From assembly GCA_964586775.1 (NCBI GenBank), contig CAZPJD010000282.1, positions 1 through 25,454 of the forward strand: DNA of 25,454 nucleotides. The letters run 5' to 3'. Under the pieces are notes generated by a model. It worked only from the letters and a program-made list of their open reading frames with translations, searched no databases and was not told the origin of the DNA. Shown piece by piece: positions 1 through 6,974 of this stretch (the stretch's first letter is position 1; each line of letters starts with the position of its first letter). Made by a program: the position numbers and the translations under genes. The DNA is from JADLEX01 sp964586775 (GTDB taxonomy: Bacteria > Lernaellota > Lernaellaia > JACKCT01).

Positions 1-127
1 CGGCGTATTCGTCATAGGGATTCAGGATCCACTTGATCCCCTCCATGTCGAATCCCGAGCCGTCGCCTTTCAGCTTGATGCGGCTCTCCGTGTCGGGAAC
101 CTGTTTGCACAACACGACAATATTCAC
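1..127 (-). CDS. etfB: Electron transfer flavoprotein subunit beta, N-terminal part (runs off the left edge)
   Basis: Only the first 42 codons are present, reading leftwards from a GTG at 127. The visible protein opens with MNIVVLCKQVPDTESRIKL and continues to WILNPYDEYA; both are hallmarks of EtfB, the AMP/FAD-binding small subunit that accepts electrons from acyl-CoA dehydrogenases. An AGGAGG Shine-Dalgarno sequence lies 6 nt before the GTG (134-139 on the plus strand), which fixes the start. The gene follows the FadR-type regulator in the same direction after 98 nt with no terminator between them, so it is probably co-transcribed with it. EtfB is a known target of FadR-type regulators in Bacillus, which fits a fatty-acid oxidation module. 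The family call is firm; the rest of the gene cannot be judged. Confidence 0.9.
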   Translation of the reverse strand, partial: MNIVVLCKQVPDTESRIKLKGDGSGFDMEGIKWILNPYDEYA

Positions 128-225
128 GTTCGACCTCCTGGCTGAAGGATGAAAAACCCGTTCGCTCGCGGTTCGGGCGGACCGCGCGTCGTCGCGCGCC
201 CCGCGTTATCCCCTCTCGATGTTCG

Positions 226-843
226 TCACGGCCGCGCCTTGAGCCCCTCGGCGAACAGGTCGGCCAGATTCCGGCCGATCTGCATCGTCGTGTACTTGGG
301 CTTTGGCGCGAGCACCCAATACAGAATCAGCTCGTCGAGCGCGCCGAAGATCGCGCGCTTGGCGATGCCCGGTTCGATGTCCCGCCGGAACACCCCCAGA
401 TCCTTGCCCTCGCGGATAATCATCGAGAGGATCTGCAGGAACTCGGCGAATTTCACCGGCACGTATTCCTTCATGAACTTGTTCGACTGGCGCAGCTCGA
501 CCGAGATGACCTCGGCCAGCGCCTGATGCTTCTCCATGTACCCGGCGTAGGTGACGATGAACGTGCGCAGCTTCTCGATCGGATCCCGGATGTCGCCCAG
601 CGCCGCGTTGAAGTCCTGGATGGCGGCGTCGATCTTCTTCTCGAACAGGTTGATGAGGATGTCGTCCTTGTTCTTGAAGTACAGGTAGATCGTGCCGTCG
701 GCCACCCCGGCTTCCTTGGCGATCTGGCTGATTTTCGAGTTGTGGAATCCGTGCTTGGCGAAGATCTTCACGGCGGCCTTCAGGATCCGCTCGTGCTTGT
801 CCTTGGCCACCGGACGTTTCGCGCCGCCTCGTTTCTCGAGCAT
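226..843 (-). CDS. fadR: TetR-family regulator of fatty-acid degradation (FadR/YsiA-like)
   Basis: The product is a 205-residue TetR-type repressor. The N-terminal helix-turn-helix (about residues 18-62) contains the near-invariant GVADGTIYLYFKNKDDIL recognition-helix stretch, and the ligand domain contains ELRQSN. Both closely resemble Bacillus FadR (YsiA), which releases DNA on binding long-chain acyl-CoA. I chose the ATG at 843 because GAGGG sits 8 nt upstream on the minus strand; a GTG at 897 would add 18 poorly conserved residues without a better ribosome site. Downstream is etfB, a typical FadR target, and upstream is a CoA-transferase operon in the same direction. A TGAATG-AG-CATTCA palindrome at 1031-1044 overlaps its likely transcription start, so autorepression is likely. 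Acyl-CoA as ligand is inferred from the family. Confidence 0.85.
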   Translation of the reverse strand: MLEKRGGAKRPVAKDKHERILKAAVKIFAKHGFHNSKISQIAKEAGVADGTIYLYFKNKDDILINLFEKKIDAAIQDFNAALGDIRDPIEKLRTFIVTYAGYMEKHQALAEVISVELRQSNKFMKEYVPVKFAEFLQILSMIIREGKDLGVFRRDIEPGIAKRAIFGALDELILYWVLAPKPKYTTMQIGRNLADLFAEGLKARP

Positions 844-1030
844 GGCTCGGACCCTCAAACTTCGCGCGCGATCGAAAAAACCCGCCGGCGTGCGCACGCG
901 CGCGTCGCCGTCCCCGCAACGTCCATCCGCCGTCTGGCGTCACACGGGCAACCGCCTCCGGCGCTGCCCGGCCCGCCTCGCGACGCCGGTTCCCTTCTTG
1001 TCCAATTCAAGTTCGCCAAAGGCGAAAAAA

Positions 1031-1044
1031 TGAATGAGCATTCA
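1031..1044. promoter_or_regulatory. Putative FadR-type operator
   Basis: TGAATGAGCATTCA is a perfect TGAATG/CATTCA inverted repeat with a 2-nt centre. It matches the outer parts of the TGAATGA...TCATTCA operator known for Bacillus-type FadR. It lies just downstream of the predicted -10 box of the regulator gene, where a bound repressor would block transcription initiation. Confidence 0.65.
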
Positions 1045-1052
1045 CTCAGGAT

Positions 1053-1082
1053 TTTTTAGCACGCGGCGCGTTTTCGTGTCAA
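1053..1082 (-). promoter_or_regulatory. Predicted promoter of the fadR-etfB operon
   Basis: Reading leftwards, TTGACA occupies 1082-1077 and TAAAAA 1058-1053, with an 18-nt spacer. The -35 box is perfect and the -10 box is fair. The 5' leader would be about 200 nt and begins inside or next to the operator at 1031-1044. Confidence 0.5.
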
Positions 1083-1176
1083 GCGAGTGACGAGTGGGGC
1101 GATGGCCGCGTCGGGACCGGGATACACGTTAATCGTGAAAAATCAGCATGTTACGCGCGGAAATGCGCACCAAAAA

Positions 1177-1195
1177 AAATGAATCCGGTTCATTT
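1177..1195. repeat. 19-bp palindrome, possible second operator
   Basis: AAATGAA and TTCATTT form perfect 7-nt arms around a 5-nt centre (TCCGG). The half-sites share TGAA/TTCA with the operator at 1031-1044, but the spacing differs. It lies in the 392-nt non-coding stretch (844-1235) between the CoA-transferase and the regulator, about 100 nt upstream of the predicted promoter. The rest of that stretch shows nothing recognisable. Confidence 0.35.
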
Positions 1196-1223
1196 GGGCG
1201 CAACATCGCCCAGAGCCTCAAAG

Positions 1224-1250
1224 GGGCTGTATTCGTTAGCGATACAGCCC
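1224..1250 (-). terminator. Stem-loop overlapping the end of the CoA-transferase B gene
   Basis: GGGCTGTAT (1224-1232) and ATACAGCCC (1242-1250) form a perfect 9-bp stem with a 9-nt loop that contains the TAA stop codon of the CoA-transferase subunit B gene. On the minus strand it is followed by CCTTTG rather than a U tract, so a canonical rho-independent terminator is doubtful. It could instead protect the mRNA 3' end or attenuate read-through into fadR. Confidence 0.35.
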
Positions 1251-2000
1251 ATCCGGGTCGACGACCTCGCGTAGGATTCGAAGCTCATCTTCGCTCGGTC
1301 CGTCGTTGGTCGCGAGCGTCTCGGCGACGTCGACGTCGAAGCCGGTGTTCGCGCGCACCTCGTCGATCGTCACACCCGGGTTGAGTGCGATGACGCGCAT
1401 GCGCCGCGTGGCCTCGGGATAATCCATCACGCACAGGTTCGTCACGACGCGATGCGGCCCGGTGCCCGCGGGAAGCCCCGCCGCTTCTCGCGCGCCGGGG
1501 CCCGTCAGGTAGCCGGGCGTCGTCACGAAATCGACACGCGGTACGAAGCGGCGCCGATCGTGGCGCATGATCGCGATGGTGCGCCAGCACAGCGAGCCCA
1601 CGTCGTTGCCGCCGCCGGAACCCGGCAGACGCACCTTGAAATTTTCACGCGCGCCGATGTGCGTGGTGTTGAGATTGCCGAAAGCGTCGATCTGCGCGCC
1701 GCCGAGGAATCCGTACTCGATGAAACCGCGCTGCGCGGTCTCCATGATGTCGCAGATGCCCGACGCGGCGATGGCGCGGTGGAAGGTGCGCATGTCGCCG
1801 ACGGCGAGCGGCAGCTTGTCGATTTGCGCGCCGGTGCCGCCGAACTCGAAAACGGGGATCAGGCTCGGCGCGTGTCGGCGTTGGGCGAGCGACGCGGCGA
1901 GCATCGGAATGCCCGTGCCGATAAAGGCGGTCGCGCCGTCTTCCATCAGCCGCGACGCGAGGCAGATGAGCAGCTCGGAAGGCGAGTGGGTCGCGGTCAT
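1236..2000 (-). CDS. CoA-transferase subunit B (glutaconate CoA-transferase-like, class I)
   Basis: The product is a 254-residue beta subunit of a family I CoA-transferase, which moves CoA between acyl-CoA and a free acid through a glutamyl-CoA thioester. Glu52 in PVFEFGGTGAQ sits where the catalytic glutamate (Glu54 of GctB) is expected. The GFLGGAQIDAFGNLNTTHIG stretch is typical of the family. Its ATG at 2000 overlaps the TGA stop of subunit A (ATGA), which implies translational coupling and equal amounts of both subunits. The substrate cannot be read from the sequence; glutaconate, steroid-ring acids (IpdAB) and beta-oxo acids are all possible. The nearby FadR and EtfB suggest fatty-acid or dicarboxylic-acid catabolism. 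Confidence 0.85.
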   Translation of the reverse strand: MTATHSPSELLICLASRLMEDGATAFIGTGIPMLAASLAQRRHAPSLIPVFEFGGTGAQIDKLPLAVGDMRTFHRAIAASGICDIMETAQRGFIEYGFLGGAQIDAFGNLNTTHIGARENFKVRLPGSGGGNDVGSLCWRTIAIMRHDRRRFVPRVDFVTTPGYLTGPGAREAAGLPAGTGPHRVVTNLCVMDYPEATRRMRVIALNPGVTIDEVRANTGFDVDVAETLATNDGPSEDELRILREVVDPDGLYR

Positions 2001-2992
2001 CGCCGACCTCCCTTCACGCGCAGCTTTTCGAGGCGCGCGGTGCCGACCTTTTCCATCAGTTCGGCGTGACCGGAAAGCCCCGTCACCCACTCGCGCAGAT
2101 AGGCGTCGGTCGCCTCCTTCGAGTGCGAGGTCTCGATGAACGCGCGGTAGTGCTCCTCGTCGCGCTCGTAGTACCCCGCCATCTCGCCGGGCCACGATCC
2201 GTAAGGCGCATGAACCACCGCGTCCACAAGGTAGTAGGGGATGATCGTGCGGTCGGGCTGGTCGCGGATGCGATCGGTCGAGACGATCTCCTCGGCGGAG
2301 ACGATCAGGTGCTTGCAGGCGCGAGCCATCTCGAACGCGAAGCCCGAGATGCCGTCGATCTGGCAGTTGCCGAATTCGTCCGCCCGGGCGACGTGGATGA
2401 AGCCCACATCGAGGATCAGCGCGGGAAGCAGCGCGACGGGTTTGTGCGTGAATGGGCATTCGACCGCGACCGCGGCGGAATGCCGAAAGGTGTCGGTGCC
2501 GAGCATGGAATAGGTGGGCAGGAACGGTACGCCCATCGACGCGGCCTTGAACCGCCACGTGAGCGCGCCGTTGCTCCACTCCACGATCTCGCGCACGGTG
2601 CCGCCGGGCTCGCACGCGCGGCGCACGATGTCGGAAACGCCGTACACCTCCATGCCGATATAGGTGAAGTCGATGCGTTCGACGAGGCCCGCGGCGAGCA
2701 GCAGATCGGCCTCGTGTACGCCCTGTCCCGCGATCGAAAACCCGCGCTTGCCGGAGCGGATCAGGTCGCGCGTGAGCGTCATGGGGCAGCGCACCGAACC
2801 GTACAGCTCGAAACCCAGGTACTGGCCGTCACGCACGAATTTCTCGATCGCCTGCGCGCCGGTCATGAGCTTGGGAACGAGCCGTTTGTCCTTGGCGCGG
2901 TTGTGCGCGCGAAACGCCTCGAGATCGGGCGGCTGCAAGAGCGGCGCTTCGCCCCTGGCCGTGACGCGAAGGACGTCCGGTCCGGATGTCAT
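1997..2992 (-). CDS. CoA-transferase subunit A (glutaconate CoA-transferase-like, class I)
   Basis: This is the 331-residue alpha subunit partner of the downstream gene, close in length to GctA (about 320). Recognisable stretches are KLMTGAQAIEKFVRDGQYLG near residues 41-60, the GFSIAGQGVHEADLLLAAG nucleotide/CoA-binding region and HVARADEFGNCQIDG, the alpha-subunit counterpart of the DxxGN motif. The start at 2992 is the first ATG; the ribosome site before it is weak (a GGGG run), so ATG43 is a less likely alternative that would cut conserved sequence. It heads a two-gene operon with its own good promoter at 3065-3093, divergent from the large secreted-protein gene. Function follows subunit B; the substrate is unknown. 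Confidence 0.85.
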   Translation of the reverse strand: MTSGPDVLRVTARGEAPLLQPPDLEAFRAHNRAKDKRLVPKLMTGAQAIEKFVRDGQYLGFELYGSVRCPMTLTRDLIRSGKRGFSIAGQGVHEADLLLAAGLVERIDFTYIGMEVYGVSDIVRRACEPGGTVREIVEWSNGALTWRFKAASMGVPFLPTYSMLGTDTFRHSAAVAVECPFTHKPVALLPALILDVGFIHVARADEFGNCQIDGISGFAFEMARACKHLIVSAEEIVSTDRIRDQPDRTIIPYYLVDAVVHAPYGSWPGEMAGYYERDEEHYRAFIETSHSKEATDAYLREWVTGLSGHAELMEKVGTARLEKLRVKGGRR

Positions 2993-3064
2993 GGAAAAAC
3001 CCCACGCTCCATCGAGAGCGAAAAAAAGGCGGGCGGCGAAACGCCCCCGCGTCGCCGTTGGTGG

Positions 3065-3093
3065 ATCTTAAAATCGGCCATTCGCGATGTCAA
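3065..3093 (-). promoter_or_regulatory. Predicted promoter of the CoA-transferase operon
   Basis: Reading leftwards, TTGACA at 3093-3088 and TAAGAT at 3070-3065 are separated by 17 nt. This is a close sigma-70-type match about 70 nt upstream of the subunit A start. No TGAATG-type operator is visible around it. Confidence 0.55.
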
Positions 3094-3168
3094 AGCGCCC
3101 GCGTCGAAAAGGCCGCGCGAAGCCGTTGCGGAAAACGCCATGAGCGCGGCCGATGAGGCGAATTTCGT

Positions 3169-3198
3169 TTGACACTGGGGATAGCCAAATCATACAAT
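3169..3198 (+). promoter_or_regulatory. Predicted promoter of the DDDT-repeat secreted protein
   Basis: TTGACA (3169-3174) and TACAAT (3193-3198) with an 18-nt spacer make a near-consensus promoter, about 100 nt upstream of the ATG at 3304. It is divergent from the CoA-transferase promoter; the whole 2993-3303 gap is accounted for by the two promoters and leaders. Confidence 0.6.
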
Positions 3199-3303
3199 CG
3201 GTTCCATTCAGGGCTTGGTCCCTCCTTTTGTCGTTTTTTCCGGGGCGGTGTGAAATTCGCGTCGCGGTTCGCGGGCCGCGGTCGCCGTCAAGGAGTGCGT
3301 AGA

Positions 3304-6300
3304 ATGACAAGCGCGGTCGGTCGTCATCGCAAGGCGTTGTGGGTGTGGTTCACGGTTGTGGCCGTCATGTTCGCGACCATGGGGTCCGAGTGCGGCGGTG
3401 GAGGCGATGAGGAGGCCGGTGGCCGGTCCGGGGACGTGGATGACGACGACAGCGTCTACATCCCGCCGACCGATGACGATGGGACCGACGACGACACGTC
3501 CGACGATGATGTCACCGATGACGATACGACGGACGACGACACCACCGACGATGACACGGTCGACGACGACACCGCCGATGATGATACGGCCGACGACGAC
3601 ACGACGGATGACGACACGACCGACGACGACACGACCGACGACGATACGGCCGACGACGACACGGCCGATGACGACACCGGCGACGACGACACGGGTACGG
3701 ATCCCTCCGTCGTCATCAACACGCCCACCGAGGGCGGCGTCCTCGAAGAGTATCTCGTGGACATCGACGCCGACGTCGCGAACGTCGTGTGGAACTCCAC
3801 CGTCGTCGAGATGGACGGCTTGGACATCTCGAACATGGTCAGCCGGACGGCCAGCAAGGTGACGGGCACCGTCGCCGTGGACGCCGGCGAGCACACGCTG
3901 ACGATCACCGTGTTCGATTCCGTGACCGCGGCGCAGGCGTCGGATTCGGTCACGTTCAACATGGACATGGGCAAGATCGTCATCCACGAGCCGACGCCCG
4001 GCGCCGAGGTCTTCTCGCGCGACGTGCCGGTCAGCGTCGAGTTCATCAACATCAACCAGAACACGATGCACCTGTATCTCGACGGCGTGGAGCGCACGGG
4101 CGACCTGGGGATGGGCGGCGGTTTCATCACGGGCGAATTGCCCAACATCGAGGTCGGCGACCACATCATCCTCGTCGAAGGCACGCACCCCAATCACGTC
4201 ACGCCGGGCAACCCCACCGGCAAGGTGAGCGCGAGCAGCTACTTCACCGTGACGGTCGTCGGCGCGCACATCGAAATGACGGTGACGCCCAACATGGTGC
4301 AGACCGGCGGGACGGTGGACGTCGCGTACGCGGTGTATGACGACGACGGCGTGGATCGCACGGCCGAGGCCGACATGACGTGGAACGTGTCGCCGTTTAA
4401 CGCGGTCGTCATCGACGAAGACGACCAGACGGTCACGTTCAACGCCCCCGGCGTGTTCGAGGTGCAGCTCTCCACGGTGATCGATTCGACGCCGCTTCAG
4501 GAATCGGCGTTCGTGTGGGTCGACGTCCAGCAACCCGACCGCGTCGAGATCTTCCTGTCCACGAGCTTCGCCGACGCGGGCGAGACGGTGGACGCCTGGG
4601 GCGTGGCGTACAACGAGAATGATGAAGAGATCTACGCCGAGATCCTGTTCGAGGTCTGGCCGAGCTACGGTGTGACCATCGACCAGGGCGACCCGGCCGA
4701 GATCACCGCGTATCGCGCGGGGGATTTGACCGTGCGCGGTTACGTCGCGGGCACGGACGTGTTCGACGAGCAGATCCTGCACGTCAGCCCCGGCGATCCG
4801 GTGAGCATCACCATCCAGTTCCCCAATCCGGTCATCGAGGAAGGCGATTTCGTCCACCCCGAGGTCGTGATGCGCGATCAGTATGGAAATCAGGTGACCG
4901 ACGTGGGCTATACGCTCGTCGTCTCGCCTCCGGGGACCTCGCAGGTCGATACGCCGGGCCCGGGCGACATCACGTTCCCTGACTCGGGCTACTATCTCGT
5001 CAAGGCGACGGCCGACGCGCCGTTCTCGGGGTTGTTCGCGCAGGTGGGCGTCCTCGTCGCCGACACCACGCCGCCGAACATCCGGCTCTACACGCCGGCG
5101 CGCGGCACGTGGACCACGAGCAGCACGATCTTTGTTTCCGGCATCGTCGAGGGTTGCGACCCCGACAACGATCTCATTCAGATCACGCCGGACATCGACT
5201 TCCCGTTCGGATTCCGCCCGGATGAAAACTGCGAATTCGAGCGCGACCTCGATCTGACGACCGGTCTCAACATCTTCGACATCGACGTGCTCGAAGACGC
5301 CTCCGGGCTGCACACGCACCTCGGTCTCGGCGTCATGCAGGGAGCCAAACACGCCGACGGCCAGCTCGTGCCCGACGCACTGCTTTTCCGCATGAACGAA
5401 CGAGGATTCGATCAGCTCGAGGACATCCTGCTGCCGATCGTGAATACCTACATGGATCAGGTCCCCGCGATGATCTACGGGATGAACCCGATCTTTAACG
5501 AACGCGAGGAGCTGTGGGGCCTCGAATTGTGGTCCGCCAAGGGCGAAGTCACCTTCGCCGACCTCGGCACGGCGTATCTCGACGTCGAGACCTTCGAGAG
5601 CGGGCCCACGATCCACATGGGCGTGACCGGTTCGCCGGGAGTGCGTCTCGACTGGCGCATCCGCGGCGCGATCGCGGGCATCGGTTATTCGGTCAGCGGC
5701 CAGGTCACGATCGACTCGGTGGACGTTGACGCGCACGCCAACGTGTACGGCGATGCCGCGGGTCGCTTGGTCGTCGTGTCCGACCAGACCGACCTCACCC
5801 TCGACGGCCTGAACATCGACATCAACAACTTCCCCGACTTCATCGAGGGCCTGTTCAACGACATCATCGAATGGCTCATGGAGATCCTCATCAACGACGC
5901 GCTGGCCGACATGATCCCCGACCTGCTCTCCGATCTGCTCAGCCAGATCCCGCAGGGCTTCGACTTCAGCATCGGTGACGTGGACTTCGCCGCGAGCTAC
6001 GGCATCGGCGAGATCGTATGGGATCTTGACGGCGGCTCGTTCTACATGGATCTCAACTTTAGCGTGTCGGATTCCAGCGGCACGGTGCCCAACCACGGCG
6101 GGTCGCTCAGCACCCCCGGCATCGCACCCGGACCGTCGATTCTCAACGCCAACATTCCCGACTCGGCCACGCCATACGGATTCGGCGTCGTGCTCTCCGA
6201 CGACTTCCTCAACCGCCTGCTCTACGGAGTCTATCGCGCGGGCCTGATCTCGATCGACGCATCCGATATCGCCGCGACCGACGATCTCGCGATGCAGCTC

Positions 6301-6810
6301 ATCTTCGCGGGCCTCGACGACTACGGCGATTGCCCCTGCGACATCAGCGTTGGCCTGCGTCCGCTGCTGCCACCGGTGGCCCTGTTCGACAATCCGACCA
6401 TCGTCGCCGCGTCGGGTCTCGGCGTCGAGATCCAGATCGGCGAAATGATGGTCGACTGGATCATCGACAACGGCGGCGACCAGACGCTTTTCCTGCAGAT
6501 GGCGGCCAACATCATTCTGCCGGCGGAGCTCACCGTCACCGACGGCAACCTGCTCGAGGTGAGTTTCGGCACGCCCGAGATGCTGCTCACGGTCATCAGC
6601 GAGCCGCTGGGCTACGGTTGGGATACGGCGACGCTCACCGAACTGGTGAACCAGCTCGCGCCGCTCCTGATCCCCGTGCTCGGCGATCTGATCGGCGGCA
6701 TCGAGATCCCGTCGTTCGACGACGTGACCCTCGACATCCTCAGCGAGCAGGTCATCGGCCTGAACTACGACTATGGCGGCATCTTCGCCGACCTTGTCGT
6801 CGTTCCGTGA
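3304..6810 (+). CDS. Large exported protein with DDDTx repeats, Ig-like segments and a TULIP/BPI-like C-terminal region
   Basis: The product is 1168 residues, starting at the ATG preceded by AGGAG 8 nt upstream (3291-3295). Residues 1-30 are a signal peptide: basic RHRK, hydrophobic LWVWFTVVAVMFA, then MGSEC. Cys30 followed by GGGG suggests a lipoprotein, but Glu at -1 is not a canonical lipobox. Residues 56-130 are 15 tandem XDDDx pentapeptides (mostly TDDDT/ADDDT), a flexible acidic linker typical of surface proteins in deltaproteobacterial genomes. Residues about 130-680 look like Ig-like/bacterial beta-sandwich repeats (SVVINTPTEGGVL, DTTPPNIRLYTPARGTW). The last ~490 residues alternate amphipathic strands and leucine-rich helices (PDLLSDLLSQIPQGFDFSIG, LAPLLIPVLGDLIGGIEIP) and resemble bactericidal/permeability-increasing lipid-binding proteins. 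The gene is monocistronic with its own promoter and terminator. The exact function is unknown; the fold assignments are inference. Confidence 0.8.
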   Translation: MTSAVGRHRKALWVWFTVVAVMFATMGSECGGGGDEEAGGRSGDVDDDDSVYIPPTDDDGTDDDTSDDDVTDDDTTDDDTTDDDTVDDDTADDDTADDDTTDDDTTDDDTTDDDTADDDTADDDTGDDDTGTDPSVVINTPTEGGVLEEYLVDIDADVANVVWNSTVVEMDGLDISNMVSRTASKVTGTVAVDAGEHTLTITVFDSVTAAQASDSVTFNMDMGKIVIHEPTPGAEVFSRDVPVSVEFININQNTMHLYLDGVERTGDLGMGGGFITGELPNIEVGDHIILVEGTHPNHVTPGNPTGKVSASSYFTVTVVGAHIEMTVTPNMVQTGGTVDVAYAVYDDDGVDRTAEADMTWNVSPFNAVVIDEDDQTVTFNAPGVFEVQLSTVIDSTPLQESAFVWVDVQQPDRVEIFLSTSFADAGETVDAWGVAYNENDEEIYAEILFEVWPSYGVTIDQGDPAEITAYRAGDLTVRGYVAGTDVFDEQILHVSPGDPVSITIQFPNPVIEEGDFVHPEVVMRDQYGNQVTDVGYTLVVSPPGTSQVDTPGPGDITFPDSGYYLVKATADAPFSGLFAQVGVLVADTTPPNIRLYTPARGTWTTSSTIFVSGIVEGCDPDNDLIQITPDIDFPFGFRPDENCEFERDLDLTTGLNIFDIDVLEDASGLHTHLGLGVMQGAKHADGQLVPDALLFRMNERGFDQLEDILLPIVNTYMDQVPAMIYGMNPIFNEREELWGLELWSAKGEVTFADLGTAYLDVETFESGPTIHMGVTGSPGVRLDWRIRGAIAGIGYSVSGQVTIDSVDVDAHANVYGDAAGRLVVVSDQTDLTLDGLNIDINNFPDFIEGLFNDIIEWLMEILINDALADMIPDLLSDLLSQIPQGFDFSIGDVDFAASYGIGEIVWDLDGGSFYMDLNFSVSDSSGTVPNHGGSLSTPGIAPGPSILNANIPDSATPYGFGVVLSDDFLNRLLYGVYRAGLISIDASDIAATDDLAMQLIFAGLDDYGDCPCDISVGLRPLLPPVALFDNPTIVAASGLGVEIQIGEMMVDWIIDNGGDQTLFLQMAANIILPAELTVTDGNLLEVSFGTPEMLLTVISEPLGYGWDTATLTELVNQLAPLLIPVLGDLIGGIEIPSFDDVTLDILSEQVIGLNYDYGGIFADLVVVP
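3469..3693 (+). repeat. Tandem 15-bp coding repeat (15 units of XDDDx)
   Basis: Fifteen 15-nt units, mostly ACSGAYGACGAC-type codons, lie in frame within the secreted protein. Third-position wobble (GAC/GAT, ACG/ACC) varies between units while the pentapeptide stays constant, so the repeat is under protein-level constraint and not merely a fresh DNA expansion. It may still change in copy number by slippage. Confidence 0.85.
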
Positions 6811-6829
6811 CATCCTGATTCGAGACGCG

Positions 6830-6857
6830 AAAGGGCCGGGGAAACCCGGCCCTTTTT
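6830..6857 (+). terminator. Rho-independent terminator
   Basis: AAAGGGCCGGG (6830-6840), a GAAA tetraloop and CCCGGCCCTTT followed by more T residues (to 6857) form a textbook terminator 20 nt after the secreted-protein stop codon. The stem plus the A run on the other strand means it may also stop transcripts arriving leftwards from the cca gene. Confidence 0.9.
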
Positions 6858-6873
6858 CGCATTGATCGCATAG

Positions 6874-6941
6874 CCCTCACCCCGGCCCCTCTCCCGCCCG
6901 GCGGGAGAGGGGTGGCGAGCGAAGCGAGACGGGGTGAGGGG
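6874..6941. repeat. REP-like nested palindrome
   Basis: An outer inverted repeat CCCTCACCCCG (6874-6884)/CGGGGTGAGGG (6930-6940) encloses a perfect 27-nt inner palindrome (6886-6912, CCCCTCTCCCGCC arms) and a GCGAGCGAAGCGAG linker. The CCCTCACCCC...CTCTCCC pattern is a dispersed intergenic repeat type seen in many bacterial genomes. A second, partial copy of the inner palindrome lies at 19447-19473. Confidence 0.75.
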
Positions 6942-6974
6942 CAATGTCGCGTGGCTGTGCATGTCGCGCAACGA

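Noticed and set aside
3068..3310. An 80-codon minus-strand frame between the divergent promoters
   Set aside because: It covers two well-formed promoters and the ribosome site of the secreted protein, and has no recognisable sequence.
3469..3693. CRISPR-like array because of regular short repeats
   Set aside because: The repeats are contiguous 15-bp coding units without unique spacers and encode a DDDT peptide tract.
3208..6813. A 1201-codon open frame on the minus strand opposite the DDDT-repeat protein
   Set aside because: Its translation is dominated by Val, Asp, Arg and His with no domain pattern, as expected for the antisense of a GC3-rich gene. The plus-strand gene has a promoter, ribosome site, signal peptide and terminator.
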